Positions 42,853-53,644 are shown, numbered from the stretch's first letter. The stretch is 64,000 bases of DNA from Streptomyces sp. NBC_01571 (GCF_026339875.1 NZ_JAPEPZ010000001.1:2418001-2482000), one strand, 5' to 3'. Numbers and translations: made by a program. The notes: generated by a model not told the origin, from the letters alone.

Positions 42853-44286
42853 TCAGGCGGTCCGCCTGATCAGCGCCAGGTACATCGCGTCCGTCCCGTG
42901 CAGATGCGGCCACAGCTGGACGTCGGGGCCGTCGCCGAGCGCCGGTACGTCCGGGAGCAGCGGACGGGCGTCGAGCAGTTCGGCCGAGCCGTTCTCGTAG
43001 TGCTTGAGCACGTCGTCCACGACCGCGCGGGTCTCGGCGAGGTGCGGCGAGCAGGTCGCGTATCCGACGACGCCGCCGATCCGGACGGAGTCGAGCGCGG
43101 TGCGCAGCAGCCCGCGCTGCAACGACGCGAACCCGTCCAGGTCCTCCGGGCGGCGCCGCCAGCGCGCCTCGGGACGGCGCCGCAGGGCGCCGAGGCCGGT
43201 GCAGGGCACGTCCATGAGGACGCGGTCGAACGTCCCGGGCAGCCACGGCGGACGGGTGCCGTCGGCGGCGATGACCTGGTAGGGGCCGGGGTTCCCGGCC
43301 AGCGCCTTCGCCACGAGCCCGGCCCGGTGCGGCTGCTTCTCCGAGGCGAGCAGCACTGCACCGCGCTCGGCGGCGAGACCGGCGAGCATGGCGGCCTTGC
43401 CGCCGGGGCCCGCGCAGCCGTCCAGCCAGGCCTTGTCGGGCCCGTCGAGCGGCGCGTTCGCGAGGGCCAGGGCCACCAGCTGGCTGCCCTCGTCCTGGAC
43501 GCCCGCACGCCCCTCCCGTACGGCGTCGATGGCACCCGGTTCGCCGCCCTCGCTGAGCCGCACGGCATACGGCGACCAGCGCCCCGGCAGGGCGGACTCC
43601 TCCCCCAGGGCGTCGAGGAGTTCGCTCGCGGTGGCGCGTCCGGGCCGGGCGACGAGGGTCACCTCGGGCCGTTCGTTGTCGGCCTCCAGCAGGTCCTCGA
43701 TCCCGGCCCGCCCGCCGCCGAGCGAGTCCCACAGCGCGGAGACGACCCAGCGCGGGTGGGAGTGCACGACGGCCAGATGGTCCTCGGGGTCGTCGTCGTA
43801 GGGCGGCGCGACCTGCTCCAGCCAGCCGTCGAGATCCTGCCGCGCGACCTTGCGCAGCACGGCGTTGACGAACTTGGCGCGCCCGTCGCCGAGCACGACG
43901 CGGGCGAGTTCGACCGAGGCGGACACGGCGGCGTGCGTCGGGATGCGTGTCCCGAGCAGCTGGTGGACGCCGAGGCTGAGGACGTCCAGCACCGGCGGGT
44001 CGACCTCGCGCAGCGGCCGGTCGACACAGGCCGAGATGACGGCGTCGTACGTGCCCTGGCGACGCAGCGTCCCGTACACGAGCTCGGTCGCCAGCGCCGC
44101 GTCCCGCCCGTCGAAGTCGCCCTTCTCCCGCGCCTTGCGCAGCAGCGGGGGCAGGACGAGGTTGGCGTACGCGTCCCGCTCGTCCACGGCCCGCAGCGCC
44201 TCGAAGGCGAGGAAGCGGACGGGGTCCTTCTGGGGGCGGCGGTAGGGCTTGCCGGGCTTGCTCGGCCGACGGGACTGCTCACTCAC
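42853..44286 (-). CDS. rsmB: 16S rRNA (cytosine-967-C5)-methyltransferase family protein
   Basis: A 477-residue protein. An N-terminal NusB-like RNA-binding domain (about 20-165; VRFLAFEALRAV, LRKVARQD) precedes a Rossmann methyltransferase domain. The SAM site is WLDGCAGPGGKAAMLAGLAAERG; the two catalytic cysteines lie in DVPCTGLGALRRRPEARWRR and YATCSPHLAETRAVV. This layout is RsmB/Sun, which methylates C967 of 16S rRNA. The GTG at 44286 has GGAG about ten bases upstream. The same frame stays open upstream across the 48-bp minisatellite for over 200 codons, but that stretch is arginine/proline/glycine filler and not part of the family. Usually the gene directly follows fmt. Confidence 0.93.
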   Translation of the reverse strand: MSEQSRRPSKPGKPYRRPQKDPVRFLAFEALRAVDERDAYANLVLPPLLRKAREKGDFDGRDAALATELVYGTLRRQGTYDAVISACVDRPLREVDPPVLDVLSLGVHQLLGTRIPTHAAVSASVELARVVLGDGRAKFVNAVLRKVARQDLDGWLEQVAPPYDDDPEDHLAVVHSHPRWVVSALWDSLGGGRAGIEDLLEADNERPEVTLVARPGRATASELLDALGEESALPGRWSPYAVRLSEGGEPGAIDAVREGRAGVQDEGSQLVALALANAPLDGPDKAWLDGCAGPGGKAAMLAGLAAERGAVLLASEKQPHRAGLVAKALAGNPGPYQVIAADGTRPPWLPGTFDRVLMDVPCTGLGALRRRPEARWRRRPEDLDGFASLQRGLLRTALDSVRIGGVVGYATCSPHLAETRAVVDDVLKHYENGSAELLDARPLLPDVPALGDGPDVQLWPHLHGTDAMYLALIRRTA

Positions 44287-44499
44287 GAAAAAGGTGCTCC
44301 GGATCCAGGAAAAAGGTGCGCCTCTCAGCGTACGCCGCGGACGGGGGTCCGGCGCCGGGCGCTCCGCGCAGCCGGGGCCCCTCGGAAGTACCGGGCATGC
44401 CGCCCCGGACGGGCGGCCCCGGCAGGACGGGACCATGGCAGGCCCGGGTTGCCGGGCCCATGGCGGACCTGTACGGCTCCGGCCGACCGAGACCTTGGC

Positions 44500-44850
44500 G
44501 GGCCTGACCGGGGGCCTTGGCGGGCGCGACCGGGGGCCTGGCGGGCGCGACCGCGGGGCCTTTGACGGGCCCGACCGGGGACCTCCGTGGACCCGACCGA
44601 CGGGGGACCTTGGCGGACCCAACCCGGGGCGAGACTTCGACAGGCCCGACCGGGGACCTCGGAGGACCCAACCCGAGCGAGACTTCGACAGGCCCGACCG
44701 GGGCCCATGGCGGACCCAACCCGAGCGAGACTTCGACGAGCCCGACCGGGGACCTCGGAGGACCCAACCGGGCCGAGACCTTGGCGGCCCCGACCGGGGC
44801 CAGATTCTTGCAGGCCCGCCCCGGGACCTGGCGGGCCCGACCGCACGGCC
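44500..44850. repeat. 48-bp minisatellite between fmt and rsmB
   Basis: Three well-conserved head-to-tail 48-bp units start at 44631, 44679 and 44727, each beginning GAGACTTCGAC(A/G)(G/A)GCCCGACC and containing GGACCCAACC. Degenerate copies extend on both sides, from about 44500 to 44850. The period is a multiple of three and all six frames remain largely open, giving 16-residue peptide repeats such as RDFDRPDRGPRRTQPE. No ribosome site or start supports translation. The whole fmt-rsmB gap (44287-45076, 790 bp) is otherwise without features. Confidence 0.9.
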
Positions 44851-45076
44851 CGAGCCGCGCGAGGGCGCCGGGCGGCGCGGCAGCCTGACCCCGATGCCGA
44901 GCCCCGGTGCAATGGCGGGATCGGGCACGGAGACCGGACCCCGGAGCAATGGCGACCCGGTGCGTGGCCAAGCGCAGGTTCAGCGACCCGGACCCAGGCG
45001 GGCTACCCGCCCCGGTTGCGTGCCGGCCGGGTGCGGTGCCGGAGGCCCAGCTCGGTGCCGGAGGCCCCGGCGCGGC

Positions 45077-46009
45077 TCAGACCCCGAGCCCCTCTCCGGA
45101 GGAGATCCGCACGCCACGTGCCCAGTCGGCGGCGCGCATCGGCTTCTTGCCCTGGGCCTGGACCCAGAGCAGTTCGACGGCGTACGAACCGGTTCCGACG
45201 TACACGTTGTTCTTGCCGACGGACAGCTCGCCCGGGGCGAGGTCGGTGCGCTCGGGCACCGGCGCGACCTGCACGAGCTTGAGCCGCTCGCCGCGGAAGA
45301 CGGTCCAGGCGCCCGGCGCGGGGGTGCACCCGCGTACCACCCGGTCCACGCGCAGCGCCGGCGCGGACCAGTCGACGTGGGCGTTCTCGACGCTGATCTT
45401 CGGCGCCAGGGTGACGCCGTCGGCCGGCTGCGGTACCGCCTTCAGGGTGCCGTCCTCGATGCCGTCCATGGTCGCGAGGAGCAGCCCGGAACCGGCGAAG
45501 GCCAGCCGGGTCAGCAGGTCCCCGCTGGTGTCGGTGGGCCGGACCTCCTCGGTGACGGTCCCGTACACGGGCCCCGAGTCGAGCCCCTCCTCGATGAGGA
45601 AGGTGGAGGCACCGGTGATCTCGTCGCCCGCCATCACCGCGTGCTGCACCGGGGCGGCGCCGCGCCAGGCGGGCAGCAGCGAGAAGTGCAGGTTGACCCA
45701 GCCGTGGGCGGGCACGTCGAGGGCGACCCGGGGCAGCAGCGCCCCGTAGGCCACCACGGGGCAGCAGTCGGGGCCGATCTCCCGCAGGCGCGCCAGGAAC
45801 TCCTCGTCCCGCGGCCTGGCCGGCTTCAGCACCTCGATCCCGGCCTCCGCCGCGCGCTCGGCGACCGGACTCGCGACGAGCCGGCGCCCCCGCCCGGCGG
45901 GCGCGTCGGGTCGCGTGACGACGGCGGCCACCTCGTGCCGCCCGGACGCGATCAGGGCGTCCAGAGCGGGAACGGCGACCTCGGGGGTACCTGCGAAGAC
46001 GAGCTTCAT
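45077..46009 (-). CDS. fmt: methionyl-tRNA formyltransferase
   Basis: A 310-residue enzyme that formylates Met-tRNAi with 10-formyl-[23 protein letters not shown] is the standard N-terminus. The catalytic Asn-His-Asp are in [26 protein letters not shown] and the [11 protein letters not shown] region, with SLLPxWRGAAP the family signature. The C-terminal OB-like domain binds tRNA. Commonly fmt and rsmB form an operon with def or priA in Actinobacteria; here priA is also upstream but separated by the HTH gene region. The 3' side leads into the minisatellite gap. Confidence 0.96.
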   Translation of the reverse strand: MKLVFAGTPEVAVPALDALIASGRHEVAAVVTRPDAPAGRGRRLVASPVAERAAEAGIEVLKPARPRDEEFLARLREIGPDCCPVVAYGALLPRVALDVPAHGWVNLHFSLLPAWRGAAPVQHAVMAGDEITGASTFLIEEGLDSGPVYGTVTEEVRPTDTSGDLLTRLAFAGSGLLLATMDGIEDGTLKAVPQPADGVTLAPKISVENAHVDWSAPALRVDRVVRGCTPAPGAWTVFRGERLKLVQVAPVPERTDLAPGELSVGKNNVYVGTGSYAVELLWVQAQGKKPMRAADWARGVRISSGEGLGV

Positions 46010-46947
<938 letters not shown>

Positions 46948-46975
46948 ACCCGGTTCCCCCGTCCCACGCTCCGCC

Positions 46976-47007
46976 CTGCCTCCCGGCGCCGCCGCCCCGG
47001 GAGGCAG
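46976..47007. terminator. bidirectional terminator
   Basis: CTGCCTCCCGG (46976-46986) pairs perfectly with CCGGGAGGCAG (46997-47007) around a ten-base loop, between the convergent HTH-like gene and priA. Confidence 0.85.
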
Positions 47008-47022
47008 CCCCTCGTCCACTCG

Positions 47023-49170
47023 TCACCCGATGTCCGGCGGATCGATCCGAATCCGTACGGGCTCGCTCCCCCCACGCGCCATCCGCGCCGCCTGTGCGGC
47101 CTTCAGCGCGGCCGCCAGTACGGCACCGCTCCCCGGCGGCACTCGGACGAGAGCGCGCTCCCACCGCTCTCCCGGAGGCGGCGCCCCCACCCGACGCGGT
47201 CGCCCGGCATCCGTGACGGGCAGCGGCACCGGCCCCAACACCTCGGCGTCGCCCGGAAGTTCGACCACCGCGAGAAAACCGGCGAGCGCCTCCGCCGTAC
47301 CCGACACCGCCGCCATCCGTGACACCGGCGGAAATCCCAGCTCGGCCCGCTCGGCGAGCTCACGCACCGCGTGCCCGACGGGGTCCCACCGTACGAGTGC
47401 CTGTACGGGCCGCAGTGTCGGCTCCGCGACGACCACCACGGTGCCGCCCGCTCCCTGCCCGCGCACCAGCGCCGAGGCCCCGATCCAGCGCCGCAGCGCC
47501 TCCTCGCCGGCCCGCAGATCGGGCCGCGACAGCATCGCCCAGCCGTCGAGCAGCAGCGCGGCCGCGTACCCGCCCTCCGCGACGGGTTCGGCGCCCGGGG
47601 TGGACACGACGAGCGCGGGTGCTCCCGGCACCGTGTCGAGCACCTGCTCGCGCCCCGAGGTCCGGACCGGCACCGCCGGAAAGGCCCGGCCCAGCTCCTC
47701 GGCGGTCCGCCGGGCGCCCACGATCTGCGCGCGCAGCCGGAACCCACCGCACTCGGGACAGTGCCAGGCCGCCTCGTCGCGCCCGCACCACGTGCACCGC
47801 AGCGCGCCCGCGTCCTGCGCCTCCAAGGGGCCGGCGCAGTGCCGGCAGCGGGCCGGAGCCCGGCACTGCGCGCAGGCCAGCCGCGGCACGTAGCCGCGCC
47901 TCGGCACCTGGACCAGCACAGGCCCGTGCCGCAGCCCCTCCCTGACCACCTGCCAGGCCAGGGTGGGCAGCCGGGCGGCCCGGGCCGCCTCGTCCCGTGC
48001 GAGATCCCCGTCACCCACGGTCCGTACGAGCGGCGCACTCGCCCTCACCTGGTCCCGCTCGGCGGCCAGCGGCAATGCCCAGCCGCTCTCGACCAACTGC
48101 GCGGCCTCCACCGTGCAGCTCCAACTCCCCAGCAGAAAGGCACATCTGTCATGGGCGGCCCGCAGCAGCAGGACCTCCCGCGCGTGCGGCTGGGGTGCGT
48201 GCGGCTCGCTGTGGCTGCCGTCCCCGTCGTCCCAGAGAACGACGAGTCCGAGGTCACGCACCGGAGCGAACATGGCGGCGCGCGTCCCCACGACCGCCCG
48301 TACGGACCCGCGCCGCACGGCGAGCCACTCCCCGTAGCGCTTCTCGGGTCCGGCCTCGGCCGTGAGGACCGCGTGCCGCCCCTCCCCCAGCAACGAGGTC
48401 AGCGCCGCGTCCACACGGGAGACGGTCCGGCCGTCCGGCACGACGACGAGCGCGCCCCGTCCCGAGGCGAGCGTCGCGCCCACGGCCCGCGCCAGTTCCT
48501 CCGCCCATCCGGGCCCCGGCAGCGCGTTCCACACGGCCCGCGGGGAGCCGCCGCGGGCGAGCGACTCCACAAAGGCCGCGCCTCGCACATACCGCGTCCA
48601 GGACTCCGCCGTGGGCGCCTCGGGAGCGGGCAGGGGCGCCGGAGAGGGCTTCGCCTCGGCCCGGGCGTTGCGCGGCGGCACGGCGAGTTGCAGCACATCG
48701 GCGAGGCTGCCCGCGTACCGGTCGGCGACGGCCCGGGCCAGGCCCAGCAGCTCGGGGCCGAGGACCGGTTCGGGAGACACCACCTGGGCCAGCGCGGCGA
48801 GCGGTCCTGAGTAGTCGGACTCGGCCAGCCGCTCGACGAGGAAGCCGTCGATGAGGCCCCCGCCCTCGCGCCGCCCGTCCCGCACCCGGTGCCGCCCGGC
48901 CCCGAACCGCACCCGGACCCGGACACCGGGCTGAGCCTGGGCGTCGAGCTCCTCGGGCACGGCATAGTCGAAGTACCGGTCGAGATGCAGCACGCCCTTG
49001 TCGACGAGCACGCGCGCGACGGGCAGCTCCTTGGCCAGCGCGGCGCCGCGCCAGGTCCGCGGCTTCGCCTTCGGTGCCCTGGCCTGCCGCACGCCCTCGC
49101 GGATCAGCGCAAGCTGCTCGGGCGGCGCGCCCTCCGCGTCACCCTCACCCCGCCCGTTCGCGCTGCTCAC
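47023..49170 (-). CDS. priA: PriA-like primosomal protein N', helicase motifs degenerate
   Basis: A 715-residue protein. The N-terminal 3'-DNA-binding domain starts with ARVLVDKGVLHLDRYFDYAVPEEL. The zinc-binding region is complete, with eight cysteines in CAQCRAPARCRHC, CTWCGRDE and HCPECGG. However, the Walker A site reads SGRGALVVVPDGRTVSRV without GKT, and the DEEH box is replaced by LWDDGDGS, so ATP-driven unwinding is not expected. This matches actinobacterial PriA proteins that are annotated as probable replication restart factors lacking helicase activity. It likely acts in loading the replisome at stalled forks by binding DNA. The GTG at 49170 follows AGGA at a nine-base spacing. Confidence 0.9.
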   Translation of the reverse strand: MSSANGRGEGDAEGAPPEQLALIREGVRQARAPKAKPRTWRGAALAKELPVARVLVDKGVLHLDRYFDYAVPEELDAQAQPGVRVRVRFGAGRHRVRDGRREGGGLIDGFLVERLAESDYSGPLAALAQVVSPEPVLGPELLGLARAVADRYAGSLADVLQLAVPPRNARAEAKPSPAPLPAPEAPTAESWTRYVRGAAFVESLARGGSPRAVWNALPGPGWAEELARAVGATLASGRGALVVVPDGRTVSRVDAALTSLLGEGRHAVLTAEAGPEKRYGEWLAVRRGSVRAVVGTRAAMFAPVRDLGLVVLWDDGDGSHSEPHAPQPHAREVLLLRAAHDRCAFLLGSWSCTVEAAQLVESGWALPLAAERDQVRASAPLVRTVGDGDLARDEAARAARLPTLAWQVVREGLRHGPVLVQVPRRGYVPRLACAQCRAPARCRHCAGPLEAQDAGALRCTWCGRDEAAWHCPECGGFRLRAQIVGARRTAEELGRAFPAVPVRTSGREQVLDTVPGAPALVVSTPGAEPVAEGGYAAALLLDGWAMLSRPDLRAGEEALRRWIGASALVRGQGAGGTVVVVAEPTLRPVQALVRWDPVGHAVRELAERAELGFPPVSRMAAVSGTAEALAGFLAVVELPGDAEVLGPVPLPVTDAGRPRRVGAPPPGERWERALVRVPPGSGAVLAAALKAAQAARMARGGSEPVRIRIDPPDIG

Positions 49171-49588
49171 AGCAGTATTCCTACCAGACCGCACTGACAC
49201 CGCCGCGCGCCCGGGATCGGGCCGGCCGTGGACCGCGAACGCCCCCGGGCGAGGCCGGCGCCCCCGCGCCGTGCCCGCGCCCTCGCGCCGTCCGACCGAC
49301 AGGAAGGGCGGCCGCGACGTCGGCTCTCCCGAGATCCAGGCGGCAGCGGCCCATGATGCTTCCAGTTTCACCGCACGCCCGAGGGACGCACTCCGCCGAA
49401 GTAGCCGCGGCCATCGCACCGGGAGATCCTCAGCGTAGGAACGGCGAGCGGTCCGCGCCAGGCGTTTTCCCGGCCGGCGCGACCCGTCGGCGGACCGGTC
49501 GGCCGCCGGCACGGGCGCCGGGCCGAAGCCGGCGGCGCGGGACCAACCAGCACGGCGCGGGGACCACGAGCGGGGCAGGAACCACGAC
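49171..49588. other. 418-bp gap between metK and priA without a gene
   Basis: Open frames occur on both strands but are arginine/proline/glycine-rich shadows without ribosome sites. The priA promoter should lie near 49180-49440. No repeat or RNA structure stands out before the metK terminator. Confidence 0.45.
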
Positions 49589-49622
49589 GAGGCCCGGCAC
49601 CCCCTCGGGGGCACCGGGCCTC
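49589..49622 (-). terminator. metK terminator
   Basis: GAGGCCCGG (49589-49597) pairs with CCGGGCCTC (49614-49622), with an inner CCCC/GGGG pairing, 27 bases beyond the metK stop on the minus strand. Confidence 0.8.
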
Positions 49623-49648
49623 GGCAGGTCGCGGCGAGCCGCGGACGA

Positions 49649-50857
49649 CTACAGGCCGACGGCCCTGCGCAGCGCGTCCACCCGGTCCGTCCGCTCCCAC
49701 GTGAAGTCGGGCAGCTCCCGGCCGAAGTGACCGTACGCGGCCGTCTGGGAGTAGATCGGGCGCAGCAGGTCGAGGTCACGGATGATGGCCGCCGGGCGGA
49801 GGTCGAAGACCTCGGTGATGGCGGTCTCGATCTTCTCGGCGTCGACCTTCGCGGTGCCGAAGGTCTCGACGAAGAGACCGACGGGCTCGGCCTTGCCGAT
49901 GGCGTAGGCGACCTGGACCTCGCAGCGCGTGGCGAGACCCGCGGCGACGACGTTCTTGGCGACCCAGCGCATCGCGTACGCGGCGGAGCGGTCGACCTTG
50001 GAGGGGTCCTTGCCGGAGAAGGCGCCGCCGCCGTGGCGGGCCATGCCGCCGTAGGTGTCGATGATGATCTTGCGGCCGGTCAGGCCGGCGTCGCCCATCG
50101 GGCCGCCGATCTCGAAGCGGCCGGTCGGGTTGACCAGCAGGCGGTAGCCCTCGGTGTCCAGCTTGATGCCGTCGTCGAGGAGGGCCTTCAGCTCCGGCTC
50201 CACCACGAACTCGCGGATGTCGGGTGCGAGCAGCGAGTCCAGGTCGATGTCGCTCGCGTGCTGCGAGGAGACCACGACCGTGTCCAGGCGGACCGCCTTG
50301 TCACCGTCGTACTCGATGGTGACCTGGGTCTTTCCGTCGGGACGGAGGTAGGGGATCGTGCCGTTCTTGCGGACCTCGGACAGACGGCGGGAGAGCCGGT
50401 GCGCCAGGTGGATCGGCAGCGGCATCAGGTTGGGCGTCTCGTCGGTCGCGTACCCGAACATCAGCCCCTGGTCGCCCGCGCCCTGCTTGTCGAGCTCGTC
50501 CTCGTCACCCTCGACGCGGGACTCGTACGCCGTGTCGACACCCTGCGCGATGTCCGGGGACTGGGAGCCGATCGACACCGAGACACCGCACGAAGCGCCG
50601 TCGAAACCCTTCTTCGACGAGTCGTAGCCGATCTCCAGGATCTTGTCCCGGACCAGCTGGGCGATCGGCGCGTACGCCTTGGTCGTGACCTCTCCGGCCA
50701 CGTGCACCAGGCCGGTCGTGATCAACGTCTCCACGGCGACCCGGGACGTCGGGTCCTCCCGCAGAAGCGCGTCGAGAATGGTGTCGCTGATCTGGTCAGC
50801 GATCTTGTCGGGGTGACCCTCGGTCACGGACTCCGAGGTGAACAGGCGACGGGACAC
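49649..50857 (-). CDS. metK: S-adenosylmethionine synthetase
   Basis: A 402-residue enzyme making SAM from methionine and ATP. The family motifs are clear: [20 protein letters not shown] with the ATP-binding histidine, [17 protein letters not shown] (substrate loop), and [27 protein letters not shown] near residue 270. The GTG start has AGGGAG about five bases upstream. On the minus strand TAAACT (50938-50943) is a likely -10 in an otherwise GC-rich 240-bp leader; no SAM riboswitch core (GGC-AACC pattern) is recognisable. It is downstream of coaBC on the same strand but probably has its own promoter. Confidence 0.98.
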   Translation of the reverse strand: MSRRLFTSESVTEGHPDKIADQISDTILDALLREDPTSRVAVETLITTGLVHVAGEVTTKAYAPIAQLVRDKILEIGYDSSKKGFDGASCGVSVSIGSQSPDIAQGVDTAYESRVEGDEDELDKQGAGDQGLMFGYATDETPNLMPLPIHLAHRLSRRLSEVRKNGTIPYLRPDGKTQVTIEYDGDKAVRLDTVVVSSQHASDIDLDSLLAPDIREFVVEPELKALLDDGIKLDTEGYRLLVNPTGRFEIGGPMGDAGLTGRKIIIDTYGGMARHGGGAFSGKDPSKVDRSAAYAMRWVAKNVVAAGLATRCEVQVAYAIGKAEPVGLFVETFGTAKVDAEKIETAITEVFDLRPAAIIRDLDLLRPIYSQTAAYGHFGRELPDFTWERTDRVDALRRAVGL

Positions 50858-51098
50858 AACGCTCCCTGTGGTTGCAGCGGCTGCTGGCTGATCATTGGCG
50901 GACGGGACGGGAGCTGCGCCCGGCGTCGTCCGAGAACAGTTTATCGGTCGCGCTCGCCGGCAGGCCCCCCTGTCTCGCTTCTCGGAAGCGCTGTGACCTG
51001 CGGCACGGGCATTCTGCGCTACGGAGATCGCTCTCCGCCAGGGTCACCGCGAGCGAATTTCGCGCGGACGGGGGCGCCTGTTGAGGTGACGGGAACCT

Positions 51099-52301
51099 CT
51101 ACCTCAGACGGCGTGTCACCAGATCCCACACGGTCTCGGCCAGGGCTTCCTTGGGTCCGTACGGCACCGCGGTCTCACTGCCGTCGGCACCCAGCACCAC
51201 GGCCTCGTTCTCCTCGGAGCCGAAGGTCCTGCGCTCCCCCACCTCGTTCACCACGAGGAGATCGCACCCCTTGCGTTCCAGTTTCGCGCGGCCGTTGGCG
51301 AGGACGTCGTCCGTCTCGGCGGCGAAACCGACCACGATCTGGCCGGGACGCGAACGGTCCGCCGAGATCTCGGCGAGGATGTCCGGATTACGGACCAGGA
51401 CGATCGGCTCCGGCTCCTGGCCGTCCTTCTTCTTGATCTTCCCCGCCGCGTACGCGGCGGGGCGGAAGTCCGCCACGGCCGCCGCCATGACCACGGCGTC
51501 GGCGTCCGGGGTCGCCTTGAGCACCGCCTCGCGCAGCTGCACGGCCGTGCCGACCCGCACCACGTCCACGCCCGCCGGGTCCGGCAGTCCGGTGTTCGCG
51601 GCGATCAGCGTCACCCGGGCCCCTCGCGCGGCGGCGGTGCGGGCGAGGGCGTACCCCTGCTTGCCGGAGGAACGGTTGCCGAGGAAGCGGACGGGGTCGA
51701 GCGGTTCGCGGGTACCGCCGGCGCTGACGACGACATGGCGGCCGGCGAGGTCGGGTTCCCGCACGCCCCGCGCCAGCACCCGGCGGCAGACCTCGAAGAT
51801 CTCCGTGGGGTCGGGCAGCCGGCCCTTGCCGGTGTCCACGCCGGTCAGGCGGCCCACCGCGGGCTCGATGACGACGGCGCCGCGGCGGCGCAGCGTCGCC
51901 ACGTTCTCCTGGGTGGCCGGGTGCTCCCACATCTCGGTGTGCATGGCGGGCGCGAAGACGACCGGGCAGCGGGCGGTGAGCAGGGTGTTGGTGAGGAGGT
52001 CGTCGGCGAGACCGTGGGCGGCCTTGGCGAGCATGTCCGTCGTCGCGGGGGCCACCACCACCAGGTCCGCGTCCTGCCCGATGCGGACGTGCGGGACCTC
52101 GTGGACGTCCGACCAGACCTCGGTGGAGACCGGGTGTCCGGAGAGCGCGGACCAGGTGGCGGCGCCCACGAAGTGCAGCGCGGACGCGGTCGGTACGACC
52201 CGCACGTCGTGCCCCGACTCCGTCAGCCTGCGCAGCAGCTCGCACGCCTTGTACGCGGCGATGCCACCGCTGACCCCCAGTACGACCTTCGGCTTGCCCA
52301 C
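51099..52301 (-). CDS. coaBC: bifunctional phosphopantothenoylcysteine decarboxylase/synthetase
   Basis: A 400-residue coenzyme A enzyme. The N-terminal CoaC flavoprotein domain (about 1-185) shows VVLGVSGGIAAYKACELLRRL, the VVVAPATTDMLAK segment and substrate motif FAPAMHTEMW, a variant of PAMNxxMW with His replacing Asn. The C-terminal CoaB domain shows VVVSAGGTREPLDPVRFLGNRSSGKQG, MAAAVADFRP and KIKKKDG. It couples 4'-phosphopantothenate to cysteine and decarboxylates it. The GTG start follows GGGGAGG. It is separated from rpoZ upstream by a perfect hairpin terminator, so partial read-through from the gmk-rpoZ genes is possible. Confidence 0.96.
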   Translation of the reverse strand: MGKPKVVLGVSGGIAAYKACELLRRLTESGHDVRVVPTASALHFVGAATWSALSGHPVSTEVWSDVHEVPHVRIGQDADLVVVAPATTDMLAKAAHGLADDLLTNTLLTARCPVVFAPAMHTEMWEHPATQENVATLRRRGAVVIEPAVGRLTGVDTGKGRLPDPTEIFEVCRRVLARGVREPDLAGRHVVVSAGGTREPLDPVRFLGNRSSGKQGYALARTAAARGARVTLIAANTGLPDPAGVDVVRVGTAVQLREAVLKATPDADAVVMAAAVADFRPAAYAAGKIKKKDGQEPEPIVLVRNPDILAEISADRSRPGQIVVGFAAETDDVLANGRAKLERKGCDLLVVNEVGERRTFGSEENEAVVLGADGSETAVPYGPKEALAETVWDLVTRRLR

Positions 52302-52366
52302 CGGGCCTCCCCACACTCGACACCCGTACGCCCCGGCTCGATGACGTACGACTCCATGACACACCA

Positions 52367-52395
52367 CGGGCCCGGCAGTCGTACTGCCGGGCCCG
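52367..52395 (-). terminator. rpoZ terminator
   Basis: CGGGCCCGGCAG (52367-52378) and CTGCCGGGCCCG (52384-52395) form twelve perfect base pairs around a five-base loop, 20 bases after the rpoZ stop on the minus strand and 65 bases before coaBC begins. Confidence 0.85.
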
Positions 52396-52415
52396 GGATG
52401 AAGTGGAACAGCGGA

Positions 52416-52688
52416 CTACTGTGCGGGGCCCTCAACGGCCTCGGACGTCAGCAGACCCGCGTTGATCTCGCGCAGGGCGATGGAGAGCGGCTTCTCGTGG
52501 ACGTGGGTGTCGACGAGCGGACCGACGTACTCGAGGAGGCCCTCGCCGAGCTGCGAGTAGTACGCGTTGATCTGACGGGCGCGCTTGGCCGCGTAGATCA
52601 CGAGGCTGTACTTCGAGTCGGTGGCCTCGAGGAGCTCGTCGATCGGAGGGTTGATGATGCCCTCGGGAGCGGTGGTGGAAGAGGACAC
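52416..52688 (-). CDS. rpoZ: RNA polymerase omega subunit
   Basis: A 90-residue protein, the size of Streptomyces Rpo[37 protein letters not shown] is the conserved core that wraps the beta-prime C-terminus and aids polymerase assembly; [13 protein letters not shown] follows. In Streptomyces loss of rpoZ affects differentiation and antibiotic production. The GTG at 52688 gives the standard SSSTTAPEG start and has AAGG upstream. It follows gmk by 37 bases in the run sIHF-gmk-rpoZ. Confidence 0.97.
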   Translation of the reverse strand: MSSSTTAPEGIINPPIDELLEATDSKYSLVIYAAKRARQINAYYSQLGEGLLEYVGPLVDTHVHEKPLSIALREINAGLLTSEAVEGPAQ

Positions 52689-52725
52689 GCTCTGCCTTCC
52701 GAAAGGTGGAAATTGACCTGGAATA

Positions 52726-53283
52726 TCAAACAACTTCCATCAAGGCTAGCAGCTCACGCGCCACGTCCTCGACGGAGGTGTTGACCAGGGTGACGTCGAA
52801 CTCCGGCTCGGCCGCCAGTTCGATCTTGGCGGCCTCCAGACGGCGTTCGATCACCTCGGGCGGTTCGGTGCCCCGCCCGGTGAGCCTGCGCACCAGCTCC
52901 TCCCAGGAGGGCGGAGCCAGGAACACGAGCAGCGCCTCGGGCATGGACTCGCGGACCTGCCGGGCGCCCTGGAGGTCGATCTCCAGGAGGACCGGCACAC
53001 CCGTCTCCAGGTGCTCGAGGACAGCGGCGCGGGGTGTCCCGTAGCGGTTGCCGGCGAATTCGGCCCACTCCAGGAGCTCGCCGTTGGCGATCAGCTTGTC
53101 CATCTCGTCGTCCGAGACGAAGAAGTAGTGGACCCCGTGCTTCTCACCCGGGCGCGGCTTGCGGGTCGTCGCCGACACCGAGAGCCAGACCTCGGGGTGT
53201 TCCTTGCGCATATGAGCGACGACCGTGCTCTTGCCGACCCCTGAGGGGCCGGAGAGCACGGTCAGCCGCGGACGTTCACTCAT
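52726..53283 (-). CDS. gmk: guanylate kinase
   Basis: A 185-residue kinase converting GMP to GDP. The P-loop [17 protein letters not shown], the GMP-binding [37 protein letters not shown] and [14 protein letters not shown] are all present. The ATG at 53283 (MSERPRL) is taken as the start since the longer frame to 53346 overlaps the end of the sIHF gene with unrelated residues. It sits between sIHF and rpoZ, the conserved actinobacterial order. Confidence 0.97.
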   Translation of the reverse strand: MSERPRLTVLSGPSGVGKSTVVAHMRKEHPEVWLSVSATTRKPRPGEKHGVHYFFVSDDEMDKLIANGELLEWAEFAGNRYGTPRAAVLEHLETGVPVLLEIDLQGARQVRESMPEALLVFLAPPSWEELVRRLTGRGTEPPEVIERRLEAAKIELAAEPEFDVTLVNTSVEDVARELLALMEVV

Positions 53284-53320
53284 GCGGCGATTATTCCAGC
53301 AATCCCGGAGTGCCCAGGAC

Positions 53321-53644
53321 TCAGGCGCCGGAACCGCCGAACTCACGCTCCAAGGAGGCGATCTGGTTCGAGCCGAGCCCGCGCACGCGGCGGCTCTCGG
53401 AGATCCCGAGTCGCTCCATGATCTGCTTGGCGCGGACCTTGCCCACGCCCGGCAGGGACTCGAGGAGAGCGGAGACCTTCATCTTTCCGATGACGTCGTT
53501 CTCCTGGCCCTGCTTGATGACCTCGTGAAGGGAGGCGCCGGAGTGCTTGAGTCGATTCTTGACCTCGGCCCGCTCCCGGCGAGCCGCGGCGGCCTTTTCG
53601 AGCGCGGCTGCGCGCTGTTCAGGGGTAAGGGGCGGAAGAGCCAC
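53321..53644 (-). CDS. sihF: Streptomyces integration host factor, sIHF (mIHF family)
   Basis: A 107-residue nucleoid-associated protein with no similarity to E. coli IHF. It begins [28 protein letters not shown] (long helix), then a helix-two-turn-helix fold, [32 protein letters not shown], that binds DNA without strong sequence preference. The GTG at 53644 gives exactly the 107 residues known for sIHF, and AGGTGA lies upstream. In Streptomyces it affects nucleoid compaction and sporulation. It is the first gene of the sIHF-gmk-rpoZ run and is separated from pyrF by a 365-bp gap with a large hairpin element. Confidence 0.96.
   Translation of the reverse strand: MALPPLTPEQRAAALEKAAAARRERAEVKNRLKHSGASLHEVIKQGQENDVIGKMKVSALLESLPGVGKVRAKQIMERLGISESRRVRGLGSNQIASLEREFGGSGA

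Noticed and set aside
44500..44850. A CRISPR array
   Set aside because: The units are contiguous with no unique spacers, and no cas genes are present.
44287..44949. An N-terminal extension of RsmB by about 220 residues through the minisatellite
   Set aside because: RsmB families start near the GTG at 44286, which has its own ribosome site; the extension is low-complexity Arg/Pro/Gly.
50858..51098. A SAM riboswitch upstream of metK
   Set aside because: The conserved core segments of S-box, SAM-II or SAM-IV aptamers could not be found on the minus strand.
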